Shown in pieces: positions 45,029 through 56,948 of a stretch of DNA of 64,000 bases. The position numbers and the translations under genes were made by a program. Location of the stretch: the NCBI GenBank assembly GCA_025765595.1, contig JAIVFH010000014.1, positions 62,001-126,000 of the forward strand, read 5' to 3'. The notes under the pieces were generated by a model. That model saw only the letters and a program-made list of their open reading frames with translations. It was not told where the DNA came from and did not search any database. Origin of the DNA: Obelidium mucronatum. Its lineage: Eukaryota > Chytridiomycota > Chytridiomycetes > Chytridiales > Chytriomycetaceae. The number at the start of each line of letters is the position of its first letter. The stretch's first letter is position 1.

Positions 45029-47908
45029 ATGTGGTCAAGTGAAGTGTGTCTGTCAGTCTACAGTATCACTCGACCAAGCACTGATGAATTTTTCTGCTTT
45101 TGGTTTTACCTTTTGAGATTTTCAGGCAACACGCCACCCACGCAACGACCATCAGGCGATCCGTCGATCCACGGATCATCCACCACCAGCAACAACCGCC
45201 CGCACCATCAAGCGCCGCCAGTCAAGTCCCGCGGTATGCATTCGCCAGGCGCCGAGCGCAGCGCCGGAGTCACGCAGCGACGGGCGAGCGTCTCCGCATC
45301 GACATCTGCAACTTCCACGCCCACGCCAGCAGCGGCGCACCCGCTGCACCACCCGCTCCACCCGGGAACCGGCGCGCACGTGCAGCGACTGCAGCAGCAG
45401 CTGCGCAACCACCTGCTGATGGCGCAGCCGGGCGACGCGGGCGCGCCGGGCGTGGCGGGCGCCGGCGCCGGCCCAGTGCGGCGCCCGTCCGTGTCCGTGT
45501 CCGTGTCCGGCGGGGCTGCGCCGGCGCCGCTGCTGCAGCTTGTGCCGGGCCTTGCGCCGGCGCCGGCGTCGCCGCACCCAGTGCCGCGGTACCCGCCGGG
45601 CCCGAGCCACCACCCCGCTGCGCCCGCCCCCGCGCCCGCCCCCGCAGCAGCCGCCGCGGACGCGGACGCGCCGGCGCCGCCGCGCAACTTCTCGAACCAC
45701 AACATGAATCCGCTGTCGCCGATTCTCGGCTTTATGAATCCCGACCCGAACGACGACGCCGCAAAGTCCGGCGACGCAACCGCCGTCAACTCGCCGAGCG
45801 CAAGCAGATCGCGCACAACCTCCGCGTCGTCGGCGGTGCCGCCCCCACAGCGCCAGATGCAGATGCAGATGCCTTCACATGCAATGTTTATTTCAGACCC
45901 CAGAACTGCCCAAGTCAGGAGAAACTGGCTGCAGCATGTTCTCACAAACTTTAGAGCAATCTCCAGATCGTCAAAGCTGCTGCTTATTCTAGTGTGCTTT
46001 ATTATGGTGACGGAGGTCAGTCTTGTAAACAAAAACAAAAAAAATTGATCTGTCAATTAGAATCAATTAGTGTTTACTAATTACAATCAAATTTCATCCT
46101 CATTTTTTTTTTAGATCATCGTTGGCTCTTTTGTACTCTTGATTGCACACAGCACTGGAGAAGTGTGCGACAGCAGCTTGGAAATATACCTTCTCGTTCA
46201 CGTTATTAGAGTTATTCTCGGACTTCCACTTGTGATATACCAATACCTACACCCCCCTATTGCCGAAGATGATGTGGTGAATGGAATTCCTCCATCAAGG
46301 ACTGCAAATTCATCAAACTCGAATTCAGTTCAACGACTTCAGCGCCAACAACAGCAACAACAACATCAGCAACAGCAAGGACAGCAAATCCGACGGCTAA
46401 CCAACCACCAACGATACCAGCCCCACATTAATAAGGAACTCAGCTTCCTAGTTGATCGTGTCAAATCATGTCTTGATGCCTTTGGTATTATTTGGTTTAT
46501 CGTTGGAAATTGGATGATATTTACAAGCAACGGATGCCATCGAACTGCTCCACTTATGTATTACCTCACACTTGTATTCCTCGGAATGGGTTACGTTCTC
46601 GTCAGCATTCCCATCCTCATGTGTGGAGGCATTGTCTTTTGTTTACCTTGCGTGCTTGTCTGGACGAGGGCGTTTCGAACAAATGGTACTGATGATGGCA
46701 CTGGCCTTGGCAAAGTAGTCGCCAGTTTGGGCGCGTCCGATGATGTGATCAATGCGTTCCCTGTTTTGACCTTCAGGAAAAAGAACAAACCCGGCGGTAG
46801 TAACAACAACGCCAATAACGCAGGAATCGAAAAGAAACGGAGTAGTGGATATTCAGATCCGCTGTTGATGGCTTTTCCTGTGAATGTGGGTGGTGGTGCT
46901 GTTGAGAATCGCAAACGGCCATCGAATCATGTATCAACTGTGGGAAATCTACTTGTGGATGTGAATAATCTGGTTGAGCAACCTTCACATATGGTTGATG
47001 CGTAAGTTTTTTGTTCTTAATTGTGTCTTTGTCACTGCTCTTTTTCTTATTGTCCACCCCACAGAACTTCGGCTGAGGAAAACACACCGTTTAACAGGAG
47101 CAATTCATATGTGGATGTTATCAAGATGGTTGAATCTCCAACGTCGTCGCAGCCGCCAGGCATCGTACCTTCGCCGATTCTCCCTCCTCGACCAAGAGTC
47201 AGTACAGGATCCGTTCCAGCAATGTCACCGTCCAAAATTCAAATATCGTCAAAAGTAACCAACCACGATAACTTTGTTCCTCCAAGACCAGGAGCCCCGC
47301 AATTGCCTCCCAAACCACAATCGTTCCATCTAGGAGGAGGAGCCAATTCCACAATTTCAAAATCCACCTTTTCTTCTTCTTCTTCTTTGTCAACATCACA
47401 CACATCAGGACCGTCATCGGCTGTAACATATCCACCTCCGTCTACTGGCATTCATTCAAATAGCCCGCTTCTCGCGCCTGCGATACTATCTCCAAAGCTC
47501 CCACCGCGACCGCAGGCCAAGACATCCAATATGCCGCCGTCTTCATCCTCATCATCAATATCATCGATGACGACGACGACGCAACAACAACAACAACAAC
47601 AACAGAAACAACAAGCGCCGCAACGAGTTTCCGCACCACCCCCACCAGTTCAACGGCGGCCAATTAAAAAGGACACAAACTCTCTTGAGTCTCTGGATGG
47701 TGTCATTGAAATGACATTGGACGATGATGAAAGCGCTTGTGTGATTTGTCTCACGAATTACGAAGACGGCGATGGAATCAAAAAGTTGTCTTGTCAGCAC
47801 CACTTCCACGTGGAATGTGTGGATGAGTGGTTGAGACTCAACAAGACTTGTCCGTTATGCAAAATGGCTTGCATCACGACCACCACGACCGCTGGCAGTA
47901 TGGTGTAG
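45029..47908 (+). CDS. RIE1-like membrane RING-H2 E3 ubiquitin ligase
   Basis: Exons 45029-45038, 45126-46015, 46115-47001 and 47065-47908 give 2631 nt (876 aa). The 10-nt first exon encodes MWS plus one base; the intron was inferred from a GTGAAG donor, a good acceptor and frame. The GC-rich N-terminal 230 residues are Pro/Ala/His low complexity. Four hydrophobic segments lie between about residues 275 and 490 (SKLLLILVCFIMVTEIIVGS, LLVHVIRVILGLPLVIYQYL, FGIIWFIVGNWMIFTSNGC and FLGMGYVLVSIPILMCGGIV), an order like that of plant RIE1-type ligases. Gln-, Ser- and Pro-rich linkers follow. The RING-H2 is at the C-terminus: CVICLTNYEDGDGIKKLSC, then HHFHVECVDEW and CPLC. The protein should ubiquitinate substrates at an endomembrane. 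Confidence 0.9.
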
Positions 47909-48135
47909 ACGAGAAGATAAAAAAAAAAAGTGATATTACTTATTAACATTTTCTGTTTCTTTTTTCCTCCCTTTTTGTGTTGTTTTTTTTTTCCCTCCTT
48001 GCCAGTGCTGTGCAAACTATAATATTAAATGTATTTGATTTATTAAAGTGCGTTGACTTTTCTTCAAATTTGGAATGAATGACGACGTGGTGGTGGTGGG
48101 TTCCCACTAAAAAAAAAAAAAAACAACAACAACTT

Positions 48136-51100
48136 TCATAACCCAACCTCTTTATCATTTCGAACCTTTTTACCCAGTGCAAGAGACTCTCTCAGAGTCA
48201 ACAACCGTCGCACCCAGTCCACTTTCACCTTCACCTGACCCTCATCATCATCGCCACCACCACCACCACCACCACCAATTCCACCACCCCTCAGTTTGTG
48301 TTCCAGCTCGGCTCGTTCCAAGTAGCCTTCAACACCGCCTTCGGAAGCAGCAGCAACGGCCATCAGTCGCTCCACACTCTTATGTCTCATTTCAGCAATC
48401 ATTTTCAATGCCTCTGGTAAAAGAACCCATCCAACAATCCGATCCCTCTTTAAACAGTTTTGCAAATCCTTGCCGTTTGCGTCTCCCCAAAGATCACCAG
48501 CACCACCATCGCCGCCGCCGCCGCCACCGGTCTCATCATTATCATCCAGTACCACTACAGCTGCAGCACCACTTCCTACTTCTTCCGATACCTTCATTTC
48601 ACCCTCTGTACCCTTCTCCTTCGCTGCCTTTTCCTCATCACCACCGCTACCACCACCGCCGCCACCACCACCGCTGCTGCTCCCCTTTTCCAAAATTACA
48701 ATTTCCCTTCTCAAGAATTGCTCCAAAACCCGTTCTTCACGCTCATCCAACTCCAACTTCATGCACCCAATTCCATCCTCTTCCTCCTCCCCACCACCGC
48801 CACCACCACCACCACCACCACCACCTCGACCACCAAAAGAAACAGCATGCATCCGCGCCGCAAAGTCCTTAACCCGCTGCGGAATCGCACTCATACTGCT
48901 CCCATGTTTCTCCAACGACAGCGCTTGCACGCGTTTCATGTCGCCGCGTTGCAGCGCCGCCATGAAGGCGCTGGGCCGTGTTCCATTCGCGATGGATTGG
49001 AGGTCCGGCAGGATTTGGGTTATTTCTGTTTGTAGGTGGGTTGTTCTGGTGTTGGTTTTGGTGGTGTTGGCGGTGGTGTCGGTGTTGTTGTTGTTGGTAG
49101 TGGTGGCGGTGGTGGTGGTGCTGGGGGTCGTGGGGTTTGGTTGTTGGTCTTGATGGTTTGAAAGCCATGGTGATGTTGTTGTGGTGGATTCGGTGGATAC
49201 GGGCATAGTGGTGGATGATGATGATGCCAATGGCGAGGATAGCAACGATATGGACGAGGGAAATTCTGCTGCTGCTGTCGGCGGCGGCGGCTGTGACAAT
49301 GAGGATGTAGAGCGGGAAACGGAGAAGGACGAGAAAAGAGATTGCTCGAGATTGGAGGGAAGGTCTGGGAAATCATCATCGAGATGGTTATTGTGGTGGT
49401 CGTAGTATTGGTTGATTGCTTCCGGATGGAGTTTACATGTCAGAAATTGTGGATCTACGCGGGTATAGAATCGTGTTCGTGGGAGTGGGGGTGGTTGCAG
49501 TTGATCAGGTGGTGCTATTAGTTCAAACAACTTGGTTTGAGGATCGTAATTCTTGACTTGGCATGGCGCTTTGTTGTTTTGTGATGGAAAAAGGGATTTC
49601 AAAAACTGGGAAACACAATAAAAAAAGGCATCGCGCGTGTGCGGTGGGAGTGAAATATATATATCGGCTTACAGAATAGCTTCCTCTTTTTGTCTGTGCC
49701 GGTATTGTTTGCGACTACATTGCCGTCCCAAGTCGCGAATACATATTCGCCACGCATAACACTCAAACCATACCACTTGAGTTTGCCATCCTCAGTTTCA
49801 TGATCACTTATAAAGGTTGGTAACAGCTCTGCAATAACAGCTGATTGTTGTTCCTGCTGCTGCTGCTGACTGGTGGTAAGCCTTTTTTTCTTGGCTTTCT
49901 CTTCTTCTCGAGAGTCAAGTTGTTTCAATTTGTCCTTCCGCTTTACCCCCTTCTTGCTCTTGCTTTGCGCTGGTGCATTCTCCAACATCCAGGTGTCCAA
50001 GTCTTCCAGACCTGCGGGGATATGTAAAAATGTCACCAAGAACCGAACCAGGAATAAAGTAAAAAAAAAAAAAAAATTGTCACTTACCAGAGTCACTGTC
50101 ATTGAAAGCATCCGTCATTGGTGTATCCTTGTCGAAATCATCGCGACTGTCGTCCGAATCAACGATCGTGTTTCGCCGTCTCAAGGAAGCAGGCTGTTTT
50201 TCTACAGCACTCTTTTTTCCACTTTTGGAAGCAGACGAGACTGATTCTTGGAGGAATTTTTGCTTCTTGCTTTGCGGGGGAGGCGAATCCACCAAATCGT
50301 AGGATGAGGATGGGTTCAAGCGAATTCGTTTGATTTCAGTTTTTGTGGTTGCAGTTGGTGGGGATGATTTGAATAACGAGCTCTCCAAATCAGTGTCTTG
50401 TCTGCTGAACGGTGCAGCAATTTTTTTGCCAATTGGCTTGGATGAATTTGTTGTTGTTGCAGTCTGGTTTCCGGTTTTGCCGTTTAGCTTAGGTTTGGGC
50501 ACGGGTATACGAGGTGGAAGCGACGACTTCTCATTCGTTGACTTGGTGTCTGCTGATGGAAACTTTCCAAGTGCAAAATCAGACGAATTGGAGGTCAGGA
50601 AGCCTGAAAAGAAAAAAAAAAAAGCATGGGGGTTGGAAAACGAATTTGAACGACCACAAAGATTCCGCTTACTCTCATCATCAAAATCATCTTCAGCTGA
50701 AAGATTAGAGCTACCACGCGTCAGTTTCGACACAGAGTTGGATGATGAAATGGTTGTTTTTGCTTTTCGCGGTGGTGACGGATTGCCTTGATCTAATTTC
50801 CTGCGCTCCTTGCCGCTACCCCTCGCATCCTTCTCCTTGAGCACCGCCGACAGATTTTTGGATGCTGTCTTTTCATCTCGCGAATGATTTGATGTTGGTT
50901 TGTTTTTGTTTTGCGATTGCGGGGAAGAGTCCGAACGTCTTTCGTAGTTTCCCTTCTTTTCGGCATAGCCAACAAACGTCAACACAGGCGGAGGAGGTTT
51001 TTGAGGAAGCGGAGCGCGTTTTTGGGGTCTCACTATTGGGACTTCAACGAGTTGCGGTTGCATCTTTGGCGACGGTTGCCTGACAGAGGGGGCTGCTGAA

Positions 51101-51486
51101 CGATTGACTGTGGCAGCAGTGGCTTCTAGAAGAAAAAGTAAGCAGTGGAAAAGCGAAAGCACGCGTGTTTCTTTAGAACGCGCGAAGGGGGGGAGGGGTT
51201 GGTGGGAGGAGGGTGAAGCGGAAAGGGTACCTTTGACAATTGGCACGGCGTCCGGGTTCTTTGACACCATTCCGCTCAGGTTCGGAATGAGTATTCGTGC
51301 TTTCGGCTTTGATTTGGCCAGCAGCGGCGCCTCTTCGCCGGAGTTGCTGGCGTCGAGTGTTGGGCGCGATCCGCCCGGGGTGCATGCCAGGTTGAACGAG
51401 TCGAGGGGGCTGCTGGCGCTGGCGCTCGCGGCGGCGCTGCCTGCGCTGTGCTTTGGCGGCGTGTCCGGAACCAGCACTGCGTCCAT
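48136..51486 (-). CDS. Unrecognised low-complexity, probably nuclear protein
   Basis: I do not recognise this gene. The model is exons 51231-51486, 50673-51125, 50088-50603, 49719-50011 and 48136-49605 (2988 nt, 995 aa). The N-terminal 400 residues are Ser/Lys/Pro-rich with basic patches such as SKKQKF and RRRNTIVDSDDSRDDF. The middle has a short folded patch (LKWYGLSVMRGEYVFATWDG, then NYDPQTKLFELIAPP), which could be a small beta-barrel of Tudor type; this is weak. The C-terminal third has Gly runs and helices ending WVRRLLTLRESLALGKKV. The fourth intron is uncertain: the stronger GTAAGC donor at 49672 shifts the frame to an early stop, so the GTAGTC donor at 49718 was used. A sequence error there is possible. 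Confidence 0.55.
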
Positions 51487-51545
51487 CGCGTTGCTTCTTT
51501 CCTTAGAAATAAATATTTAAAATAAAAAATAAATAAAAAGATCCA
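51487..51545. promoter_or_regulatory. Shared 59-bp divergent promoter region
   Basis: This AT-rich 59 bp (AAATAAATAAAA-like) separates the start codons of the low-complexity protein (minus) and the Sel1-like protein (plus). Both flanks are strongly GC-rich, so the short AT island stands out. Confidence 0.5.
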
Positions 51546-52697
51546 ATGCTGCGCTCGCTCTCGCGCAGCCTGTACGCGCGGCCGCTCGGCGCGGCCGACC
51601 ACCGGCGGCGCGTGCACTTCGGCAGCATTGTGGCGGCGTCGGGCGGCGGCGCAGGCGGCAGCGGCGGCGCAGACACACACAGCGACGACAGCGGGTTTCC
51701 CGACAGCCACTACCCGCAGCTGGGCTTCTCGCTGGCGAGCATCACGCTGGGCATCGTGTCGGCCCACGTGGCGCGCAGCACGTACCTGGCGCTGAGCAGC
51801 GCGGTGGCGGAGTACGACGATGGAAACGGCGCCCCGCAGAGCCAGGGCCCGAGTGCGGGTGCGGGTGCGGGTGCGGGCGGAAGTGCGAGCGCGAGTGCGA
51901 GCCCGAGAAAAGCCCTGGCGCACAAGCAGGAGCAGCAGCAGCGGCAGGTGCAAATGCAGACCGCTCGTCAGCCACCCGCAAATTCAATGGCGAAATTGCG
52001 TCCACCAACGAATACGATCGCCACGGTCCAGCAAACACGGCCCCACCACCACCACCAGCAAAAGCGCAACCAGCCGCTCTCCACCAGCAACACTCTGACT
52101 GCTCCAAAGAGATTGGCGGCCATCAGACGGACTAAGCCGACTTTTCGTCGGATTCGCCAACGAACGACATTGGCAAAGAATATACCCACCTCTTCGGCTG
52201 AAGAAAATGCCTTGCAACGCTCGCCTGAAAAGCCTGTCTCCAATGTTATGGCTGACTTGGCTGTCCTCACTCAAAACTATGCACACCTCTCAACGTCTCT
52301 CCTCTACCTTAACCAGACTCTTTTTCATCATGGTAACAGCACAGTACCAAAAGCATTACCGAAATCACTGGATGCGCTCCATCAGCTCCTGTTGTATATG
52401 CAAACGCATCCACACTCTGCGAGCGACAAAAAGTACATTCGTTTGTTAAAAGCAGCTGCAAAACATGGAAGTTTGCTGGCCAAATACAATCTTGCTGTTT
52501 GTTGCGTTCAGACTGGTGAATTGGAAATTGCAATGCAGTTATTTGCTGATGTTGTTGGAAGTGCTTCATTTGAGGCATTGGTGGGCATTGAGGAAAAAGA
52601 CTTGACGGATTCAGGAAGTAAAAGTCGGGAAATGTATTCCAATGCATTATTCAACTTGCGGGTTTTAGTCGCGGAAGGCGTTGGTCGACGGCTGTGA
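51546..52697 (+). CDS. Putative mitochondrial Sel1/TPR-like protein
   Basis: Single exon, 383 aa. The N-terminus MLRSLSRSLYARPLGAADHR is Arg/Leu/Ser-rich without acidic residues until after position 40, which fits a mitochondrial targeting peptide. A hydrophobic segment (about 58-78, LGFSLASITLGIVSAHVA) could be a membrane anchor. A disordered Gly/Ala/Gln region with a HHHH patch follows. The last about 130 residues are helical, with ALHQLLLYMQTHP and AAKHGSLLAKYNLAVCCVQT, which resembles a Sel1-type repeat. A targeting peptide followed by Sel1/TPR helices recalls animal DELE1, but no specific identity is claimed. The first 400 nt are very GC-rich and the last 700 are not. Confidence 0.65.
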   Translation: MLRSLSRSLYARPLGAADHRRRVHFGSIVAASGGGAGGSGGADTHSDDSGFPDSHYPQLGFSLASITLGIVSAHVARSTYLALSSAVAEYDDGNGAPQSQGPSAGAGAGAGGSASASASPRKALAHKQEQQQRQVQMQTARQPPANSMAKLRPPTNTIATVQQTRPHHHHQQKRNQPLSTSNTLTAPKRLAAIRRTKPTFRRIRQRTTLAKNIPTSSAEENALQRSPEKPVSNVMADLAVLTQNYAHLSTSLLYLNQTLFHHGNSTVPKALPKSLDALHQLLLYMQTHPHSASDKKYIRLLKAAAKHGSLLAKYNLAVCCVQTGELEIAMQLFADVVGSASFEALVGIEEKDLTDSGSKSREMYSNALFNLRVLVAEGVGRRL

Positions 52698-52979
52698 ATG
52701 AAGCAGCCCTCCATTCTCTATTCTTTTCTTGTATTTTAGTAGTATTTTAGTCAAAGCTTTGAATGAGCACTTATTCACTTTCTTTCCATTTCTTTTAATT
52801 TTACTCTCCATCATTCTTTATTTTTCTTGTCAAAAAGGTGAATTCAGAGCCGCGCGTTCTTGCCCTCGCACAATCAGCAACCATAGCCCACTTTGGTCAA
52901 ATACTCGGCATCCCTTCTGGGTGGAATTATATCTAACTGTATTTGTATTAACATGTGCTAGTGTCAAGAACACATAACA

Positions 52980-55900
52980 ATGGTCCACCTTACCTCTGCT
53001 GGTACGTTCTTTCTCTCAATCCGCGTCCCACGTCTCTAACATTTACTAGCGGGAGTCATTTCCCTTCTCGATGAATCTGACGAGCGTCTCAAGACATTCG
53101 CTCTGACGCAATTAAACACTATTGTGGACCAATTCTGGGCCGAAATCGCAGACTCTGTCACGAAAATGTAAACGCTCCACCCAGCCTCGATTCTACGATT
53201 CACAGTGTATTAAATCATTTCAATTTGCCTTTATACTAGTGAAATTTTGTATGAAGATGAAGGCTTCAAACAACGCGAATTGGCAGCGCTTGTCGCCTCC
53301 AAAGTCTATTATCACTTGGGTGAATACGATGAGTCGCTAACATTTGCTCTCGGAGCCGGAAAGTTATTTGAGCCATCATTAAACTCGTCCGAATATGTTG
53401 AGACTATTGTCTGTAAGTTCATTCATGCAGCGTGGCCTGTTGGTTCGACACTAATCCATCCTGAAATAGCCAAATGTATTGATAAGTACGTTGCTCTGCG
53501 CGCCACACCTGAAACAATTGCTACTATCGACCCAAGACTTGAGAATGTCGTGCAACGCATGTTCAATGTTTGTCACGCGGACGGCGAGTACAAGCAAGCA
53601 CTTGGAATTGCGTTGGAGGCTCAGCGCCTTGATGTTGTTGAGGAAACTGTGTTGAAGGGAAACCAGAATGAACTTCTCACTTACCTGATGGACGCCACTC
53701 TTGCCCTCATCTCATCATTGGAGTTTAGAAACAAAGTTTTGAACCTCCTGGTCAAGCTCTATGGAAACTTGGCTGAGCCGGACTACATTGCTTGTGCCAT
53801 TTGCTACTTTCATTTGAATGATGCCATCCACGCGGCTGCTTTGCTACAAAACCTCTTGACAAAAGATGACTACCATGTCATTCTGGCCTATCAGATTGCT
53901 TTTGACTTGGAAGCTAATGCCACACAAGAATTTCTTTTGAACGTTATCGCCACGTTGCCCCCACCAACTACAACAAGCACCACTATCCCACTCTCCTCCC
54001 TCAGCGTTACTTCTCCTGCTCCAGCTGGTGGCGACGCTATGGATACCGATGAGCAAACACCCCTCATTCAGCCAGCATCACCACTCGTTGTTACAACAGG
54101 CGGAAACCCATCCTCTCCGTTGGACCAAATCCACAAAATCCTGAGTGGTAGTTTGAGTATCAAGCTCCACTTGGACTTTTTATACCGCACCAACCATACC
54201 GATTTGCTAATTTTGAAGCAAACTCGTATTGCATTGGAAAGCCGAAGTGCCGTTTTTCACAGTGCCATTACCGTTGCCAATGGTTTTATGAACGCTGGTA
54301 CCACTAGTGATGAGTTTTTGAGACAGAATTTGGAGTGGTTGGCGAAAGCTACTAATTGGACAAAGTTCACTGCTACTGCTGGATTGGGAGTTATTCACAA
54401 GGTTTTGTGGTTACTTCACTGTATTTACTCTGCACGCACACTTACTCGTTTATATTTTAGGGTCATATTTCTCGCGGAAAGGCAGTTTTGGGACCTTACT
54501 TGCCAAGAGATGGAATTTCAGGTTCTCCATACAGTGAAGGAGGTTCTTTGTTTGCACTTGGATTGATTCACGCCAACCATGGACATGATGTTATGGAGTA
54601 CTTGACTGCTGCGTTGAAGAACACTCAAAATGAAGTGATTCAGCACGGTGCTTGTTTGGGATTGGGTGTTGCTGGAATGGCTAGTGGAAGTGAAGGTACA
54701 TTTTAATCTTGAATTTTTTGTTGGTGACGATTTTTGTTAACACTCTTTTTGCCAGCAACCTACGAGGAACTCAAGAATGTGCTGTTCACTGACAGTGCTG
54801 TCGCTGGAGAAGCTGCTGGTCTTGCCATGGGTCTGATCAACATTGGTACCGCCAACGCAAAAGCCATTGAGGAGATGCTCCAATACGCGCATGAAACCCA
54901 GCACGAAAAGATTATTCGGGGTCTTGCTATTGGAATCTCTTTGATCATGTACGCCAAAGAGGAAGCGGCTGATGGTCTGATTGAGCAACTCTGTGCGGAC
55001 AAGGACCCAATTCTTCGTTACAGTGGAATCTACACTGTAGCTATGGCGTACAGCGGAACCAGTAACAACAAGGCCATTGCTCGCCTTCTTCACGTTGCTG
55101 TTAGTGACGTGAATGACGATGTCCGCCGCGCTGCTGTGACGAGTCTTGGATTTGTCTTGTTGAGAACGCCCAGCCAAGTTCCAAGAATTGTGCAGTTGCT
55201 TGCTGAGAGTTACAATCCACACGTTCGATATGGAGCTTGTCTTGCGCTTGGTATTGCTTGTGCTGGAACAGCCATGAGCGAGGCTTTGGAGTTGTTGGAC
55301 CCATTGACGAAGGACAGTGTTGACTTTGTCAGGCAAGGTGCTTTGATGGCTATGGCTATGGTTTTGGTTCAACATAATGAAGTCAGTGGAGGTGGTAAGG
55401 CTGCCGCACCTGTTGCTGCGACCAAGGCTGCGGCTGCCCCCGCGGCTGGTACACCAGCTGTGGCTGCACCATCTGGAAAGGAGGAGAAGAAGGATGCACA
55501 AGATTTGAAGAAGGAGGCTGAAGCCAAGAAGGAAGCTGAACGAAAGGAGGCTGAAAAGAAGGAGGCTGAAAAGAAGGAAGCCCCGGCCAGCACCAACTGG
55601 GTTGAGATTGTGCGCAAGAGATTTGAAACCATCATCAAGGACAAGTATGAAGAACCAATGGCTATTTTCGGGGCGGTTCTTGGACAAGGTATTTTGGACG
55701 CTGGTGGTCGTAACGTGACAATCAGTCTTCGTGGGCCAGCTGGAATCAGTGCTAGAATGAGTGCTGTTGTTGGGATGGCTGTGTTTACTCAATTTTGGTA
55801 CTGGTACCCGTTGAGTCACTTTTTGAGTTTGGCGTTCACACCGACTGGAGTGATTGGATTGAACAAGGATTTGAATGTATGTGTGGATTGGTGGAATTTG

Positions 55901-56651
55901 GTTTGATGTGTCCTAATGATTATCATTTGTACGCAGATCCCCAAGTTTGATCTCATTTCCAATGCTCGCCCATCTCTATTTGCATACCCTCCAGAGACTA
56001 AGTTGCCAGAGACAAAGGAGATTGAAAAGGTTGCTACTGCCGTGTTGTCTACTACGGCCAAGGCTGCAGCCAGAAAGAAGGTCAAGGATGGTGATGCCAT
56101 GGAAGTTGAAGAGAAGAAGCCAGAAGACTCGTTGGTTAGCCCAATGACTATCGACTCGGTGGGTGGATCATTTGTTCTTTTGGATTCCGAAGGCAATGTG
56201 GGTTTCAATTTTGCGGTCAATAATTCTAAATTAAAAAAAAACACACACACATACACACATGTAATGTCCGCGAATAGCCTGAGGACAAGAAGAAGAAGAA
56301 GAAGGAGCCCTCGTTTGAAGTTATTGAAAACATGACTCGAGTTGTTCCGTCTCAACTCAAGTTCATCAAGTTTAAGGAAGGGTCTCGTTATGTTGCTGTG
56401 AAGAAGACGTTTACTGGTGGTATTGTCTTGTTGCATGATAAGAAGCCAGATGAAGCCGTTGAGTTGATTGCCGTTAGCAACCTTGGTGAGTGGTCTTTGT
56501 TTTAGTTTTTTATCTGTTACTTTTTGAAGTTGACTCGTTGGTTTATTCAGATGCTCCTCCAGCTGCCGCTGCTGCTGCTGCTGCTGCCACCCCTGCTGCC
56601 GCAGCTCCTGAGGCAGCCAGTGCGTCATCCGCTACCGCGCCACCTTCTTGA
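52980..56651 (+). CDS. RPN2: 26S proteasome regulatory subunit RPN2 (PSMD1)
   Basis: Exons 52980-53001, 53050-53167, 53240-53412, 53470-54401, 54461-54695, 54756-55876, 55937-56197, 56278-56485 and 56551-56651 give 3171 nt (1056 aa; usual 945-1000). The proteasome/cyclosome repeats form the toroid: [65 protein letters not shown] and [17 protein letters not shown]. The N-terminal rod is [21 protein letters not shown] Lys/Ala/Glu-rich insertion (about residues 695-740) and the acidic/Lys stretch [10 protein letters not shown] are typical linkers. Rpn2 is the scaffold of the base of the 19S particle and binds the Rpn13 ubiquitin receptor. The donor at 56198 is ambiguous: an equal GTGGGT occurs at 56159. 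Confidence 0.96.
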
Positions 56652-56948
56652 TTTTGTTTTTGTTGTGTTTGCTTGACTTTATTCTCGAATAAAGTTGACT
56701 CAACTTTGTAATTTTGTTTCCCAGCTTGTTGCGTTTTTGTCGCGTTTTTAGGTAGTTTCCTAGTAGAGTTTTCTGGTTGAAGTCATGGAGTATATGTTTA
56801 TCATATCGATAAACTAATAATAAATATTCAGTAACAAAAAACATTTTGAAGTATTCGTCTTAGGGTTTGTTTTTTTCAATATTCTGAAGCAAAAAAACAA
56901 CCGTACCAACCAACCCTCAAGCATTCCGTTGACTGGCGCATTCATACA

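Noticed and set aside
45100..46056. Long ORFs in other frames on both strands over the RING ligase exon
   Set aside because: GC-rich sequence has few stop codons; only the frame that runs into the transmembrane and RING parts is supported.
48177..49153. Plus-strand His/Pro/Ser-rich ORFs
   Set aside because: They are translations of the simple CCA/CAC repeats opposite the Gly/Pro-rich minus-strand ORF.
54737..55819. 360-codon minus-strand ORF
   Set aside because: It lies fully antisense to the conserved RPN2 exon 6; its composition (Leu/Ser/Asn) mirrors the codon bias of RPN2 and no motif is recognisable.
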